A stretch of DNA of 64,000 nucleotides from NCBI RefSeq assembly GCF_905163445.1, contig NC_053204.1, forward strand, positions 10,809,001 to 10,873,000, given 5' to 3'. The stretch is from Pararge aegeria. Taxonomy: Eukaryota; Arthropoda; Insecta; Lepidoptera; Nymphalidae. Below the pieces are notes generated by a model. It made no database searches and was not told the origin of the DNA. It was given only the letters and a program-made list of their open reading frames with translations. The position numbers were made by a program, and so were the translations under genes. Each line of letters opens with the position of its first letter. Position 1 is the stretch's first letter. This document shows, piece after piece, positions 41,735-53,164 of this stretch.

Positions 41735-41900
41735 AGCCTGAAGGACACTGTGAAATACAGGCACCTACGCCTGAACTTGATGGACACAGGGCGGTATATT
41801 GCAGGACGTGCTTCTTGCATGCCCTGTGAAGTGTTTCTCTGTTTATAGGCGATGGTTTTTCACTTACCATCAGGTGTTCTGTGTTCTTGGTCCGTCAATT
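41735..41900 (+). repeat. Family-4 repeat, 3' half
   Basis: CACCTACGCCTGAACTTGAT, GGACACAGGGCGGTATATTG, CTTCTTGCATGCCCTGTGAA and CACTTACCATCAGGTG. Confidence 0.78.
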
Positions 41901-41994
41901 ATTACTATAAAAAAACCTGTCTGTAGAGGCAAGCCCTCCCGATGGCAGAGGGCTTTAGGCCAGTAGTCCAGCAATTAGGCTATTGCAGGCTATT

Positions 41995-42220
41995 GATGAT
42001 TTATCTGGTTTGAGGCTTTAGCCGTGGCTAGTTACCAACCTACCGACAAAGACGTGTCGCTAAGTGATTTAGTCTTCCTATGCGAAGTCGCATAGAAGCC
42101 TATTAGGAGTATGAACACCACACTCCCTAACAGGTTAGCTCGCTGCAATCTAAGACTCTATCATCATTTACCAGTAGGTGAGATTGCAGTCAAGAGATAC
42201 GTTGTTGTGAAAAAAAACAC
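41995..42220 (+). repeat. SINE-3, 3' part
   Basis: TTTAGCCGTGGCTAGTTACC, CTACCGACAAAGACGTGTCG, CACTCCCTAACAGGTTAGCT and GAGATTGCAGTCAAGAG. A partly self-complementary TATGCGAAGTCGCATA at 42079-42094 comes from a local change. Confidence 0.85.
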
Positions 42221-43435
42221 TTTAGACGCAGATGCGTGGCACAACGATCGGGTATTTAGATAATGGGTAATTTTTCAGGTAAGATATTCTTTGTCAGCCA
42301 GATATATTTGACATTTCCTTGAACTATGACATAAGTCAATATGCGTAGGAGTCCATAAAAATTTAATTTGAATAGGAAACCTCCACCTTTTTAGATAGTC
42401 GGTTAGAAACTACCATACAATTTCCATATCCATAATTCCACATACGTTGATAACTCTCACCGTGTTAAGTAAATACGGATAGATTGCGTTGTAAACTTTC
42501 CCCCTTTACAGAGGGGGAAGTTTTTACACTACTGTAAATTACCTTTACCTTCGAAGTTGAACATGTTTGAGTTGCCGGCATGTATTATGTTTATTAGTTA
42601 AACACAGTGGAAGCGAGTTTAGTTTAGACACGAGAGTCTGAAATTAATTTACTTACTTGCTTTTGGAGTAGCTCTTTGGCTGTTAACGTAGTATGTCTCT
42701 TCTTTACATAGTATAAATATTTTCTACACTTCTAAGTAAAACAAGTTACTATTGGTCATATACTTCGTATACCTTTTTATGTAGAAGCAAGGAAAGTACC
42801 AATAGTTTCTACATTTGTCTTGGCATCGACATAAAAATAAAGAAAATATTTATTTCTTGCTTTTTAGTTGTAGAACGAAGTCGGTTCTTTTTGTAAATAA
42901 AAAAAATCACGTTTTAGCGGGTAGGTTTGGGATCTAATTTAATTCATAATATAACATTGAGATTGACACGATGTTAATTAATTCCTCAGCTATTTACAGC
43001 ATTGATCTGTAAATCGTTGAGGAATTACTTCGACTGTCTATGGTTTCCACCATCAGATCTACTACAGAGCTTCATTTTAACACATATGGGTACAAAGTTC
43101 TCATCAGAATAAAATACTTTTTGGAAAACTTACAACCGCACTAGTCGCCCCTACGATAATCGGAAGGTCCCTTAGCTGTCTTCTCAAATAATTCATTTTT
43201 TGTGGCTATTACTTTGTACAGTAAACTTCCGGACTGCAAAAATTTACCACTAGTAAAATTCAAGCGAGCAATTTTTGATACTCTCAACCAAAAAACTATT
43301 ATAGTATAAAATAATACCTTAGTGACAGTAATATAGTTATTTAGTTTACTTTTGTAACCGTACCATTTGTAAGTTTAAACATTTGTAATTGTAATTAATA
43401 TTTTATTTTTATTTCTAAAAACAATTGCACACTGT
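42221..43435. other. Unassigned stretch
   Basis: No gene. Near 42505-42530 there is a CCCCCTTTACAGAGGGGGAAG inverted motif. 42370-42410 holds a scrap of the AACCGACT motif family. Confidence 0.4.
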
Positions 43436-43439
43436 CTGT

Positions 43440-43728
43440 GACAGTCGATTGTGAAGGGTCTGTTTAATGAAATGTGTACTTGTTAAGTTCCCACAATTTG
43501 GCAAATAAATAAATATTATTATAATATGATTCCCAAGGTAACTTTGGACCTGCATCAGTTTAAACAACGTGTTGAAACCTATATAATAAATCACGGTTAC
43601 TTTACAATTAATGATTTTTTTAACTCAAGGCTTCTTGGAAACAGGCTCCGCTCTCATCTCTCACAAGATAGAAAATTTAAAACTGAACCTACTTGAAATA
43701 AATGAATTTTGATTTTTTTTAATTTTTT
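43440..43728 (+). pseudogene. LINE ORF C-terminus and 3' UTR
   Basis: From about 43529 a plus frame reads PKVTLDLHQFKQRVETYII, NHGYFTINDFF and SRLLGNRLRSHLSQDRK, then a stop and T/A-rich end. The F-K-x-x-V...Y-I-I pattern resembles the tail of CR1- or Jockey-like LINE ORFs. 43440-43520 (CACACTGTCTGTGACAGTCG) looks like a LINE 3' UTR. It may be two abutting remnants. Confidence 0.45.
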
Positions 43729-43774
43729 TTTTACTTCATCATGAAGGCTTTGGCTTTGTCATTTAGCTAAGTTT

Positions 43775-43890
43775 TTGAATATTGTGGCGATCTCCACATT
43801 ATCTAACTAGATGATGCCACAAAGATCCTACGTCGTAACCAACGTGTTCACAAATAATGACCATATATACAACTTCCAAAGATAAATGGT
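43775..43890 (-). repeat. Uncharacterised dispersed repeat, copy B
   Basis: The reverse complement has ATCTTTGGAAGTTGTATATA, then TTTGTGGCATCATCTAGTTA and TAATGTGGAGATCGCCA, as at 5330-5458. Confidence 0.6.
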
Positions 43891-44126
43891 CGGACCTCAA
43901 CTCAGAGGAATATATTTCTATTGTTACACATCAAGCGGTGGTGGTCAAGCACATCACCTTAGCTCCCGATTATCGCCATTATCATGTCCCAAAGTCAAAG
44001 TCAATTTTTTTTTTCTTCATGAATAAAAATATTTTTGACTTTGTCTTGTTTGACTTGGAGAAGTTCGATGTACAAAAAGTAAAGTGGTTACGTTTTGAAA
44101 ATGGCCCCGACAAAGTAGATGTATAA
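43857..44126 (+). other. 89-codon frame of unknown nature
   Basis: It begins inside dispersed repeat copy B. The latter part reads FDLEKFDVQKVKWLRFENG, moderately coding-like, with an F-rich stretch encoded by a T run in between. Possibly a worn transposon ORF. I do not recognise a family. Confidence 0.25.
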
Positions 44127-44488
44127 GACGACATCAATAGATTCACAGGTACAGATTCGATATCTCTAGTCAAGCAATAAACGACCTTCGGGTGAAACGA
44201 AATATGACGGTGAATATTATTACCGACAATATTTTCGAGAGTAAAAAACTAATTCCATCCAACTCTCGTGGGAAGTGAGAAAAATACGATCGTATCAATT
44301 AGGAAGTATTCCGGGAGCAAATAAATCAATTCGCGCCGAGACATTGAGAAACTGTCACATGCGGGGAAAAATAAAAATTTCCCCATTTATGTGCGAAAAC
44401 TGGGCTGTTATGTATGGATTAAGTGATAAGATGTAGCGTGTGGACACGGTTATTTTTTTTTGCGAAGTTGCAGTTAATTATATGCAAG

Positions 44489-44712
44489 AAGCCGAGATAG
44501 CCTTGTGGGTAGGACATCGACTTCAATTTTGTGTGGCCGAGTTCGAATACCAGCCCGCACCTGTAACTTCTTAGAGTTACGTGTCTTTTAAGCAATTAAA
44601 ATATCACTTGCAATGAAGGGAAATTGGGCCGCACTGGGCCAGCGTAAACGACGGTCTAACCCCATCCCATTGTGGAAATAGACCCGCGCCGGGACGACGG
44701 GTTGATATGAAA
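44489..44712 (+). repeat. SINE-2, with deletion
   Basis: Head GCCGAGATAGCCTTGTGGGT, B box GAGTTCGAATACCAG, AATTAAAATATCACTTGCAA, then GGGCCGCACTGGGCCAGCGT and GGGTTGATATGA. About 70 bp in the middle are missing. Confidence 0.88.
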
Positions 44713-45084
44713 AGATGCAACTTATTGCAGGATTAAATACGAACAGTTACGATTCGGTGTTATTTAAATCACTCTATTAATACTTTTTCATATACATCTC
44801 AACGGATTTGTGATATTTTTCACTGTTTAATTCTACGCTTCCGTGAGTATTTCGTGCAATAAGTTTCTAAATGTGTAATTGAACATTTTTTGCTATATTT
44901 TCATACGACACACATTAATATCTTAATGTAACTGTATACTGTTCGATTTCAGTATTCTGATTGCTAGATTCCACTGTGCTTTGAATTATAATGCGGTATA
45001 TGTTTATTCCTGCCTTGGGTTGATATGATGATAATGAAGACGTGTGTGTGTATTCTAATAATAAGGGTAAGACCTTGAAACCCC

Positions 45085-45225
45085 CATTAGTCCTCTTGGC
45101 TTTGTGTCCCTTCCTGTGCCAGCTTTGCAACACTGTCAATCACTGTAGGTCTTCGATGGCTCTCCTTATTCCTAATTTTATCATATTGATACAGTCTCCA
45201 ATCGCTAGGGACCTGTGAGTTTTCT
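45085..45225 (-). pseudogene. Probable RTE LINE ORF fragment
   Basis: The minus strand reads, with frame breaks, CINMIKLGIRRAIEDLQ and VAKLAQEG, comparable to the GVSL.D.IRNEEIRR...DIA..VAKLKW block of RTE ORFs. Confidence 0.4.
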
Positions 45226-45559
45226 AATTCAACTCATATTAAGCGATCACGTTGACAGTTGTGAATGGTTTAATTGTATAAATCGCTTTCGCTTATAATT
45301 TGGAGCACCTTATCATCTCAAGACAGGGGCGACGCGGCATAAATCAGCCGTCCGCTGGGTAGGTAGCGGGAGGGGTGAAATGTGGTATGTAAATCCGAGG
45401 CCTAGCTTAAGGCTTCGTGCAAATAGTTAGCGTTTTATAATTCTACAGTAAACTTCCTTTTGAGAATGTTTAAAGAAAGTTTTCTTTAATTACATACTCC
45501 ACAAAAATAAATATAATGTTAGTCTATCTTCGATTTTAATATATGTGTGTTTCAGTAGG

Positions 45560-45698
45560 CATCTGTCATTATGTATATGTATATAACAATCCTACGGAAA
45601 ACTTTACCTTTGATATCTGATTTATTCAGGTAGGTGTGTGACTATATAGCTTTTCGCTGCGTCCAGATTACGCGGGCGAAGCAGCAGGGCACATCTAG
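45560..45698 (+). mobile_element. Helitron 3' end fragment
   Basis: Ends CGCGGGCGAAGCAGCAGGGCA...CTAG (45695-45698) before T. The start is not defined. Confidence 0.45.
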
Positions 45699-45989
45699 TA
45701 TTATTACAATTTTGTCGTCATCGATTCGTATATGTACCATCAATGAGTATTTGAATGCTTGCACCTCATAAGCGGATCTCACCCGCTACTAGTTCGGTCG
45801 CACCTTGCAGTTTACGATAGGAAGAATTATGAGGCTGTTATCTCTTAGAAGGACGCTGAGGGCTCTCGATTTGTCCGGATCCTGATTTATTCTATATGCT
45901 ATCCTTTTTTAACTGATTCACTGTTATTGCTGCGGTCTGTCGGGACACTTGTAGTAACGATTCAAGTAACGATCTACTATAAACCGGTG

Positions 45990-46160
45990 AATGACTTTAT
46001 AGCTTGACGAACTCAAGGACCGTAGGTGTTGTAGTGGCGACCCCGCGCAAGAAAGCAAAGTGTTGGCACACGCCGCGAGTAAGTCGCAAGCAGAAGTCCG
46101 TATAAAAGACCTATGTCCAGCAATGGATGTGCTATGGTTTAGATGATGATATAATTGTTT
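45990..46160 (+). pseudogene. RTE LINE 3' terminus
   Basis: GTATAAAAGACCTATGTCCA and GCAATGGATGTGCTATGG match the usual RTE end (DRGLWNSLQKTYVQQWTSIG in other copies), followed by a GATGATGAT-type tail. Coding is broken. Confidence 0.6.
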
Positions 46161-46385
46161 TTTTCCTTCTTTAAACACCAAAATTCATTCTTAGCTCCCT
46201 ATATATATATATAACAAGATCAATAAAAAATTAAATATCTATCCTATGACTAAATACCTAGATAAAACGAAAATTACTACATGGCTACTGCAAATGAGCT
46301 ATGATCAAACGGAAGAGTTCATTCTATCAAATATATGACATCCCTAGCCATCCTGTAGTACGTACGAGTATCTATAATATAAACG

Positions 46386-46395
46386 TACACACACA

Positions 46396-46463
<68 letters not shown>
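46386..46463 (+). repeat. (CA)n microsatellite
   Basis: About 38 CA units with a single ACC interruption near 46402. Confidence 0.97.
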
Positions 46464-46466
<3 letters not shown>

Positions 46467-46534
46467 CTAACGGCACATTTGTATAATTACTGTACTATAA
46501 CTCGGAGGTGGGCGGTGGTACATGCAGCACAGTT

Positions 46535-46622
46535 TTTACTATTGCAGTGCCACCCTTGCTAGTATTTTAAGTGCCATTGTAACTGTTCCAAATAAAGATT
46601 TATTATTATTATTATTATTATT
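46535..46622 (+). repeat. LINE 3' terminus with (ATT)n tail
   Basis: GCAGTGCCACCCTTGCTAGT, AAGTGCCATTGTAACTGTTC and AAATAAAGATT run into about 8 ATT units. Confidence 0.6.
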
Positions 46623-46720
46623 TGTAACAAACATTTCATGTGGAATAAAGGTTCGAAATGTGATTTAAGGCAAGGCCAAAATTCCCTTGAGAACACTAGC
46701 TCAATGACCACAGGTTTTCA

Positions 46721-46840
46721 CGTTAGTGTTCTCAAAGGCGTGTGGAGTCTACCAATCTGAAGCCTGAACCCTTCTCATTCTTAGAGGCAAAACCATGCCC
46801 TGTAGTGAGCCGCTGATGGTTTAGTAATGATAATGATTAT
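46721..46840 (+). repeat. SINE-2, 3' part
   Basis: GTGTTCTCAAAGGCGTGTGG, AACCCTTCTCATTC, CCTGTAGTGAGCCG and a GATAATGAT tail. A short inverted piece (TTGAGAACACTA at 46687-46698) lies just upstream, making a small hairpin. Confidence 0.75.
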
Positions 46841-46936
46841 TTTTTTCTACCATAAAGCATATTACATGCTTTATTGCCTATTACGATCTAGATTATTAGC
46901 TTGACTTATGAGTGCTTGGCACTACAGGCTAGTTTT

Positions 46937-47072
46937 ACCCATTACCGGCCAACTATAGAGCACAGGTCTCCCCCACAATTAGAAGGGTTTAGGCCGTAGT
47001 CCACCACGTTGGCTCAGAACGGGTTAGTGGATTCACACGCCTCTGAGACTATTATGGTGAAATCTTTGGCAT
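46937..47072 (-). repeat. SINE-2, 3' half
   Basis: CCCATTACCGGCCAACTATA, GAAGGGTTTAGGCCGTAGTC, CACCACGTTGGCTCAG and CACGCCTCTGAGACTATTAT. Confidence 0.82.
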
Positions 47073-47094
47073 AGTAATAATAATATAATAATTT

Positions 47095-47480
47095 ATTTAT
47101 TTCATATATAATAATAATAATAATAAAATTTTATTTCAGGGATAGCCCATATACAGTGCACTTAAATTTTTTTTTAAATAACATAAAAAGAAGCACAGAA
47201 AATAAAATAAAATGAATGTTAACAAAAAACCACTATCCCATGTTAGACAACTTATACACTAAACTATACCGGCCCAACAAACCAGGCTCTTGATGTGGCC
47301 CTCCTATAGCCCGTGTGTGCACCATTCCAGCACCGCCAGAGGGGGCTATCCAGCTTATTGGCCCATGTGTTAAGGAGGGTGTTGGTACTGCTCAAAAGCC
47401 TGCACATCATAGACGCCGCACGCCTGCGCATGATCGCGAAGAAATCGTCCACACTATATATAGATACAGAAGGAATCTCC
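47095..47480 (-). pseudogene. LINE ORF C-terminus and 3' UTR
   Basis: A 62-codon minus frame (47264-47452) reads FFAIMRRRAASMMCRLLSS, TNTLLNTWANKLDSPLWRCW. The 'MRRRAAS.M.R...STN.LL..WA.K.DSPL...W' pattern is typical of the last residues of lepidopteran LINE ORF2. A 3' UTR follows with an (ATA)n end at 47100-47125. It is heavily 5' truncated. Confidence 0.72.
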
Positions 47481-47774
47481 TAATGGACACAGTGATACTC
47501 TATTGATTTGTGCACAAAGGAGTGCTTAAACACTGGCACTAAGGTAACTTGTGTTACTAGTGTTGCCAACTTCCTCCGGACCCATTACAACCACTTGAAA
47601 TTAGGAAAATACAATCATCGCAATACATAATAGATAAAAAACAAAAATATATATATTAAATTAATTACAATGATTTGATTGTTTTTTTTAATTACATTGC
47701 GGTGTGTGTGTGTGGCATTGGCAAAGGCATTCAAGTTTCCTCACGATTTTTTGTAGAAGCAGGCGTTACTTTGC

Positions 47775-47962
47775 AGAAATCCTTAATTTGCTGAAAAGCA
47801 GGAGAATCTGTACGGTGTAATTTATAATTTCTCCAATTCTTATACTCACACCAAACAGATCTTCGGCAACGCACGTTTCGCTCCGAGCATCCTCAGGAGA
47901 TGTTGACTTTACAATGAATAATTGTTTAACAATTAGTCGGAGTACAGCAAATTAAGCTTAAT
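47775..47962. repeat. Foldback-type repeat (AGATGTTGACTTTACAATG family)
   Basis: GCAGGAGAATCTGTACGGTG, CACCAAACAGATCTTCGGCA, GCTCCGAGCATCCTCAGGAG, ATGTTGACTTTACAATGAAT and AGCAAATTAAGCTTAATTTT. 47746-47775 has GAAGCAGGCGTTACTTTGCA. Relatives: 51455-51655 and 53165-53360. Confidence 0.6.
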
Positions 47963-47965
47963 TTT

Positions 47966-48130
47966 CATAATTTCCTCACGATGTTTTCCTTCAACGTTGA
48001 AGCAAGTGATACTTTAATTAATTATAACAAAACGCACATAACTTAGAAATGTTACAGGTGCATGCTGGGATTCGAACTCGGCCCCCCAAAATGTAACCCG
48101 ATGTCCTAACCAGCAGGCTATCATCACAAT
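47966..48130 (-). repeat. SINE-2, 5' half
   Basis: CCTCACGATGTTTTCCTTCA, AACGCACATAACTTAGAAAT, GCTGGGATTCGAACTCGGCC and head CCAGCAGGCTATCATCAC. Confidence 0.87.
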
Positions 48131-48730
48131 GATGAATACCACACAGAAAATATTTAATTATAGTTTGAGATACAACAGCAATGCGCATGTTTTAATGATT
48201 AAAATAACAGTAAAATAGAAGCAAACAAAGAACCGTAACTTAAACAGTGCGCTTTGAGAATTAAACTCGCCCTGAACTTCACAAAGTGAGAATTTTAACA
48301 CTGTTTTCTTCAATAAATCAAACAAAGGACACGGTTTTCATCTTAAAACGGCGCCGAGCTTAGTTCTTATATAAACAACAATACTAAGCGAGAAAAAACT
48401 CGAAAAAACTTTAAAAATACCGACGCGTTGAGTGTAAAAAATCAAAAAGTTATGACGCGATGCCAAGTTTCGCCTTCTTTATGCATTGTGTCGTTTGGGC
48501 TGCCGTTGCACCGTACTGTAACACTTGTTAATCTAACACGAACATACTTAATTTATTGCAACCTGGGATAATCGGAGTCATCTGTACGGTGTAACTTATG
48601 GTCATTTTAACTTATTTACATTAAACTGGTGGCGGCAAGTCTTTCCCCGATATCGTCGAGCCCAATGGTCGCAATATTCTATACGGTGTATTGCATTTAT
48701 ATTTTTTATTGTTTAAATTTAAAGACATTG
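48131..48730. other. Unassigned stretch
   Basis: No gene. A GAGTCATCTGTACGGTGTAAC scrap near 48575 belongs to the foldback family above. Confidence 0.4.
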
Positions 48731-48737
48731 GGTATGA

Positions 48738-49018
48738 GATCTATTTCACTTTCCGGGGCCCGAGTTCGAATCCCAACTCGCACTTTTCTAAATTATATGC
48801 GTTTTAAAATATTGCTTGCTTGAACGGTGAAGGAAAACATCGTGAGGAACCCTGCATCCCTGAGAGTACTACATTATCTTCTCAAAGTTGTGTGGAGTCC
48901 ACCAAACCGCACTGGGCCAGCGTGGTGGACCACGGCCTGAACCCCTTCTCATTGTGGGAGGAGACCCGTGCTGTGGGCTGGTAGTGGATTGATGTGATGA
49001 TGATGATGATGATAAAAA
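48738..49018 (+). repeat. SINE-2, nearly full length
   Basis: The A box is lost. B box GAGTTCGAATCCCAAC, complete body, GTGGAGTCCACCAAACCGCA, and a clean (GATGAT)n tail at 48994-49012. Confidence 0.92.
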
Positions 49019-50125
49019 AATAACAGTGTCTTAACAACTTTTTCGTAGTTCGTAAAAAGTTTGTCTTCTCAAATAAAACCATATAGTTGTTTTAACCTGA
49101 TCTCCATCAGAAAACATACCGTATACATAAGAACATAATTTCATACGTACAACTGAGTAGTTACATACAGCCAACCTTGGCTCTAACATGAAAGTTATTT
49201 GCCTCCTATGAATATTATTACACTCCGGTGTGACAGCCGCCCACCACAGCTAAATAATATTCAGGCGACGTACTTAAAGAGGGGGGGTGAACTTGGGCTC
49301 CAACTTTTCTTTCACTTTATTTGGAATCACTTAAACGCTCTTATTATTCCCTCTTTCACGTTAATTGCAGCTGATTGGGGGATTTTGAACTGCTTCTCTT
49401 TTGTGTAATTATTTTGTGAATTAAACTATTAAAGTAGTTAATGTGAAGAATATAATAATTATTGTGTAATTGCTTCAAAAAGGAACTTTTGACGACCCCA
49501 CTTATAAGACCAAATTTATTATCTTCTCACTATTTTTTTTTATGAACTCATTGACGGGCAAGAACGTTGCCAACAATGGCGATATATGCCGTGGCGATGC
49601 AGCGCCACGTTATATGTTATATACGTAGTCCATACGTAGTAGTGTGTATAGTGTATACAGTATTGTTTACTTATTGTTAACCCTCTTGTAAACCGTATTT
49701 TAAACCTTTCTCCCCTTCTTTCATTCTTTTTTTCTTACTTAAATTTTTGTATCTGCCCGGAAAACGTTCTAATTGGCCGGAAAAACAGTAGTTTTACATT
49801 GACCAATCAGAAACGAGTTGGTATTCATTCGAATAAAGATAAAATTATTGCCAATATCGTGTCACTGATTATAAATTGATATTTTTCGTCCATCTAACCA
49901 CTATATTGACGGAACACAAGTCAAGCAATTCAAGCATCTGTTACACGAGTTTTATACATACGCGTCACAAGTCTATGGGACTTTGAATAGTTTGTTTTTT
50001 TTTTTCGAAATAGCGGTCGCGGAAAAAAAGTACACATGCGTATGTAATAATAGCCTGTGATTTACTGAAAAAATATTTTTAACAATAAAATATCTCTGAC
50101 AGCGATTAATCAGTGCAAACCTCCT
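49019..50125. other. Unassigned stretch
   Basis: No gene. 49550-49615 (GACGGGCAAGAACGTTGCCA, GGCGATGCAGCGCCACG) looks like a dispersed repeat, unplaced. Confidence 0.4.
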
Positions 50126-50128
50126 ACA

Positions 50129-50397
50129 AATAAATAAATAAATAAATAAATATACTACGACAATACACACATCGCCATCTAGCCCCAAAGTAAGCGTAGC
50201 TTGTGTTATAGGTACTAAGATGACTGATGAATATTTTTTATTAATAATATACATAAATACTTATAATATACATATAAACACCCAGACACTGAAAAACATT
50301 CATGCTCATCACACAAACATTTTCCAGTTGTGGGAATCGAACCCACGGCCTTGGACACAGAAAGCAGGGTCGCTGCAAACTGCGCCAATCGGCCGTC
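50129..50397 (-). repeat. SINE-1, full length
   Basis: Five (AAAT) units, ATACTACGACAATACACACA, complete body, B box and head GCGCCAATCGGCCGTC. With 8931-9180 the best complete copy. Confidence 0.94.
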
Positions 50398-51047
50398 AAA
50401 GAAAGCAAAGTCACACTATGATTGTAATGCTTTATCTTTTCAGTATGCGACATCTGACTCCTGTTTTATGCATTTAAATAATACAAAACCATTTCAATGT
50501 TTCACATCGGCGATTCATATATTTTTTGAGTTAATACAGTTTTGTTGATTCATTTTATTTATGGCCAGATTTTAATATCTCTAATCTAGAGTATTTATAT
50601 GAACGCGGTCAGCCGGGGTGTTGCAAGTTGTTATCATTCGGGGAATGAATTCAAACTTTGGCAATTCCTCGCTGATATCAGATGGAACAACGCTCAACTG
50701 TTAATTAGTTTGTTAAACAACTTTTTTCCCTTTGATCTCTCTTACTTATTCCTTTGGTTACTTAAATTGTGTTTTATTAATAAGTGCTTTTATTTTTTTT
50801 TAATGGGCGTATCCAAATGAAGTTCCTGGATAGAAGCAGGCGTAACTTTGCGTAATTCTCTGATATATTATTTTGATATACCTACTCAGCGAAAAACATG
50901 AACAAATAAATAAATATACTACGCAATACACAAATCGCCATCTAGCCCCAAAGTAAGCGTAGCTTGTGTTATGGGTACTTAGATAGCTGATGAATATTTA
51001 TACGAATACAATACAAAGATTTTAAAGTAAGATTTTCGTGGTTAATC

Positions 51048-51183
51048 ATAGTTCAACGGTTACATACCATGATAATATTTTTGGATTTGTCGATATTTGG
51101 ACCCAGTTGCATGGATCGCGTCACGACGGGACTCAAATCGACAAATCCAAAAATATTATGGTGGTATGTACCCGTTGAACTAT
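51048..51183. mobile_element. Hairpin MITE with 46-bp terminal inverted repeats
   Basis: Arms 51048-51093 and 51138-51183 pair with three mismatches. Boundaries TA|GTTCAACGG... and ...CCGTTGAAC|TA fit a TA target duplication, as in Tc1/mariner-type elements. The loop contains GTTGCATGGATCGCGTCACG. Non-coding. Confidence 0.75.
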
Positions 51184-51270
51184 ATTTAAGGAATATAATA
51201 CACATTAATACTTATAATATGCAGACAAACACCCAGACACTGAAAAAGATGCAGAAAGCAGGGTCGTTGC

Positions 51271-51413
51271 CAGTGGCGTGCACTTCATACATGCACAAAA
51301 GCACTGCATACCCAAATTATTTTATATCACTCGTATTGGAGGAGAATTTTGCCATTTTATGCCATGTACCTGCTTTATGCATACCCTGGTCAAAAACCCT
51401 ATGCACGCCACTG
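51271..51413. mobile_element. hAT-type palindromic MITE inside the SINE (143 bp)
   Basis: Starts CAGTGGCGTGCACTTCATAC and ends CCCTATGCACGCCACTG. The flanking 8-mers GTCGTTGC and TTCGTTGT agree at 6 of 8 and restore the SINE sequence. Termini match the intact copy at 6880-7090, but the interior differs. Confidence 0.82.
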
Positions 51414-51454
51414 TTCGTTGTCCACTGCGCCAACCGGCGGACCGGCGGATTGGT

Positions 51455-51658
51455 GTAATTTAAAATTTATTCAATCTTTATACTCCACACCAAACAGATC
51501 TTCAGCAATATATACTCTACGCATGTAGCTCTAAAACCGGAAAATCCTCAGGAGATGTTGACTTTACAATGAATAATTGTTTCATCTATTATTCGTATTA
51601 TACATACAGATTCTCCAGCTTTTGGCGTATAGAAAATTAAGCTTAATTTTTATAATAA
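51455..51658. repeat. Foldback-type repeat (AGATGTTGACTTTACAATG family)
   Basis: CACCAAACAGATCTTCAGCA, GGAAAATCCTCAGGAGATGT, TGACTTTACAATGAATAATT and GAAAATTAAGCTTAATTTTT. Confidence 0.58.
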
Positions 51659-51659
51659 A

Positions 51660-52285
51660 TGAAGATAGTTCTCCTTTCATCAAACGTGGATAATAATAAC
51701 TCGGATTTTATTGAATAGGCTCATAATTTAGGATATTAAACAAGTGTTTTCGCATAACATAATTGCATTTCTATATTATTTCTGCCTTATTTTTTTTTAT
51801 TGTTCAACATGAAAAAAAACAAATATTAATAAATTAAGGTAGCTTACCTCGTCTCAAACCCCACAGTTATTATGTGCCGGGTTAAACTGGATTATAGATT
51901 ATAGTCTTTAAAAAGAATGGACAAATATATTTGTACTTTCTTAGTATTTTAAAATTAAATTTTTCATTTTTAAAAGTGTGTTTTTTTTGTAATCTGGTTT
52001 CGCTGGCCATGCCATAGTAGTAAGTATTTTTTTTATTTTTAAACCTATAATAATAGGGTTTTCAATTCGATGTAACTTTTGCTAGTTGTTTCTGGCAGTT
52101 ATTTGTATTTTTTTTAATCAGAGGATATTTCTTTTTCAGGCAACATTAGGTCTGCGACCAATGGAAATCATCCATTTTCGAGTAGCGCTGATTTTTGTTA
52201 TCAATAATAATTAATATGTCTGATTCCACTTTATAAGACTTAAAATCAGTTTCGTATGATATACCGTATTTTTATCGTGATAATT
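51660..52285. other. Unassigned AT-rich stretch
   Basis: No gene or recognised repeat. Confidence 0.4.
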
Positions 52286-52289
52286 GGTA

Positions 52290-52410
52290 CAGAAACCCAC
52301 CAATCCGCACTGGGCCAGCGTGGTGGACTACAGCCTTAACCCCTTATTGTGGGGAAAGACCTGTGCTCTGTAGTCGGCCGGTAATGGGTTGATATTTTGA
52401 TGATGATGAA
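52290..52410 (+). repeat. SINE-2, 3' third
   Basis: ACCCACCAATCCGCACTGGG, CCAGCGTGGTGGACTACAGC, GGTAATGGGTTGATATTTTG and a (GATGAT)n tail. Confidence 0.88.
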
Positions 52411-53160
52411 TTGGTACAAAAAGCTCTCATTCTACTACTTAAAGAAAATAAGGTCGAAAAAATAATAAAACAATAGTAACTTTCCAGAAGTTGAATCGTA
52501 AGTTGCCGCGGGCAGCTTGTTAGCACTTCCGGTCAGAGTGTGACACCCACAGAAGTACGAACGAGTCGGGACTTTGTGATACAGCGGTACGGCCTTTACT
52601 ACTGGTACATTTCGGCTTGAAGATATAATAATAAAAAATTAGAAACCTCCGACCTTCAATATACTGGACATCATTCTTTTACAATTAAAGTCCTTTTATT
52701 TGATACCCATATCGAGGTTCCGGAGGAGTTTTGAAAATGTATGTAAGCCGCAATTTTGTGGCGGTAGCCATCTTGGACTGATTTTCATTAAATATAGCTA
52801 AGAAAACTCCCGGCGCAGCCATTTTTTTTAAATAAAATAATTTTATGAATCTCAAAACATAAGTAAGACATCGTCGGGAAAACGGTTTTATTAGGGATGC
52901 TCAAAAAATATATATTTACTGATTAAAAACATTGCTTTATGAGGGATGCTGTTTAAATTAAAGTAAATTAAATTTTACTTTCAGTGTTCTAATAAAATCT
53001 GGCAGATAGTTAAATATTTTTATTGATAAATGTCCCATTTCACGTGCCTTATATTTATATAGACCGAAAATGTATAATTGACTCCATAATTATTATACAA
53101 TGATTTCTTAATTTTATTATACTTAGTTAGTTATTATCTAATTTTTAAAAAATTATAAAA
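52411..53160. other. Unassigned stretch
   Basis: No gene. 52505-52518 (GCCGCGGGCAGCTTG) resembles a Helitron 3' end. 52735-52835 (GGCGGTAGCCATCTTGGACT) resembles a dispersed lepidopteran repeat. Neither could be bounded. Confidence 0.35.
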
Positions 53161-53164
53161 ATTA

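Larger units (their letters stand above)
50901..51446 (-). repeat. SINE-1 split by two foldback elements
   Basis: SINE pieces lie at 50901-51003 (tail and body), 51184-51270 (middle, with a deletion that removes the B box) and 51414-51446 (head, TTGTCCACTGCGCCAACCGG). The interruptions are described separately. Confidence 0.85.

Noticed and set aside
46301..46486. Histidine/threonine repeat protein frame
   Set aside because: Simply the (CA)n microsatellite read as THTHTH.
50220..50477. Frames reading ESNPRPW or GIEPTALDSES
   Set aside because: These come from the SINE-1 tRNA-like head and recur at every copy.
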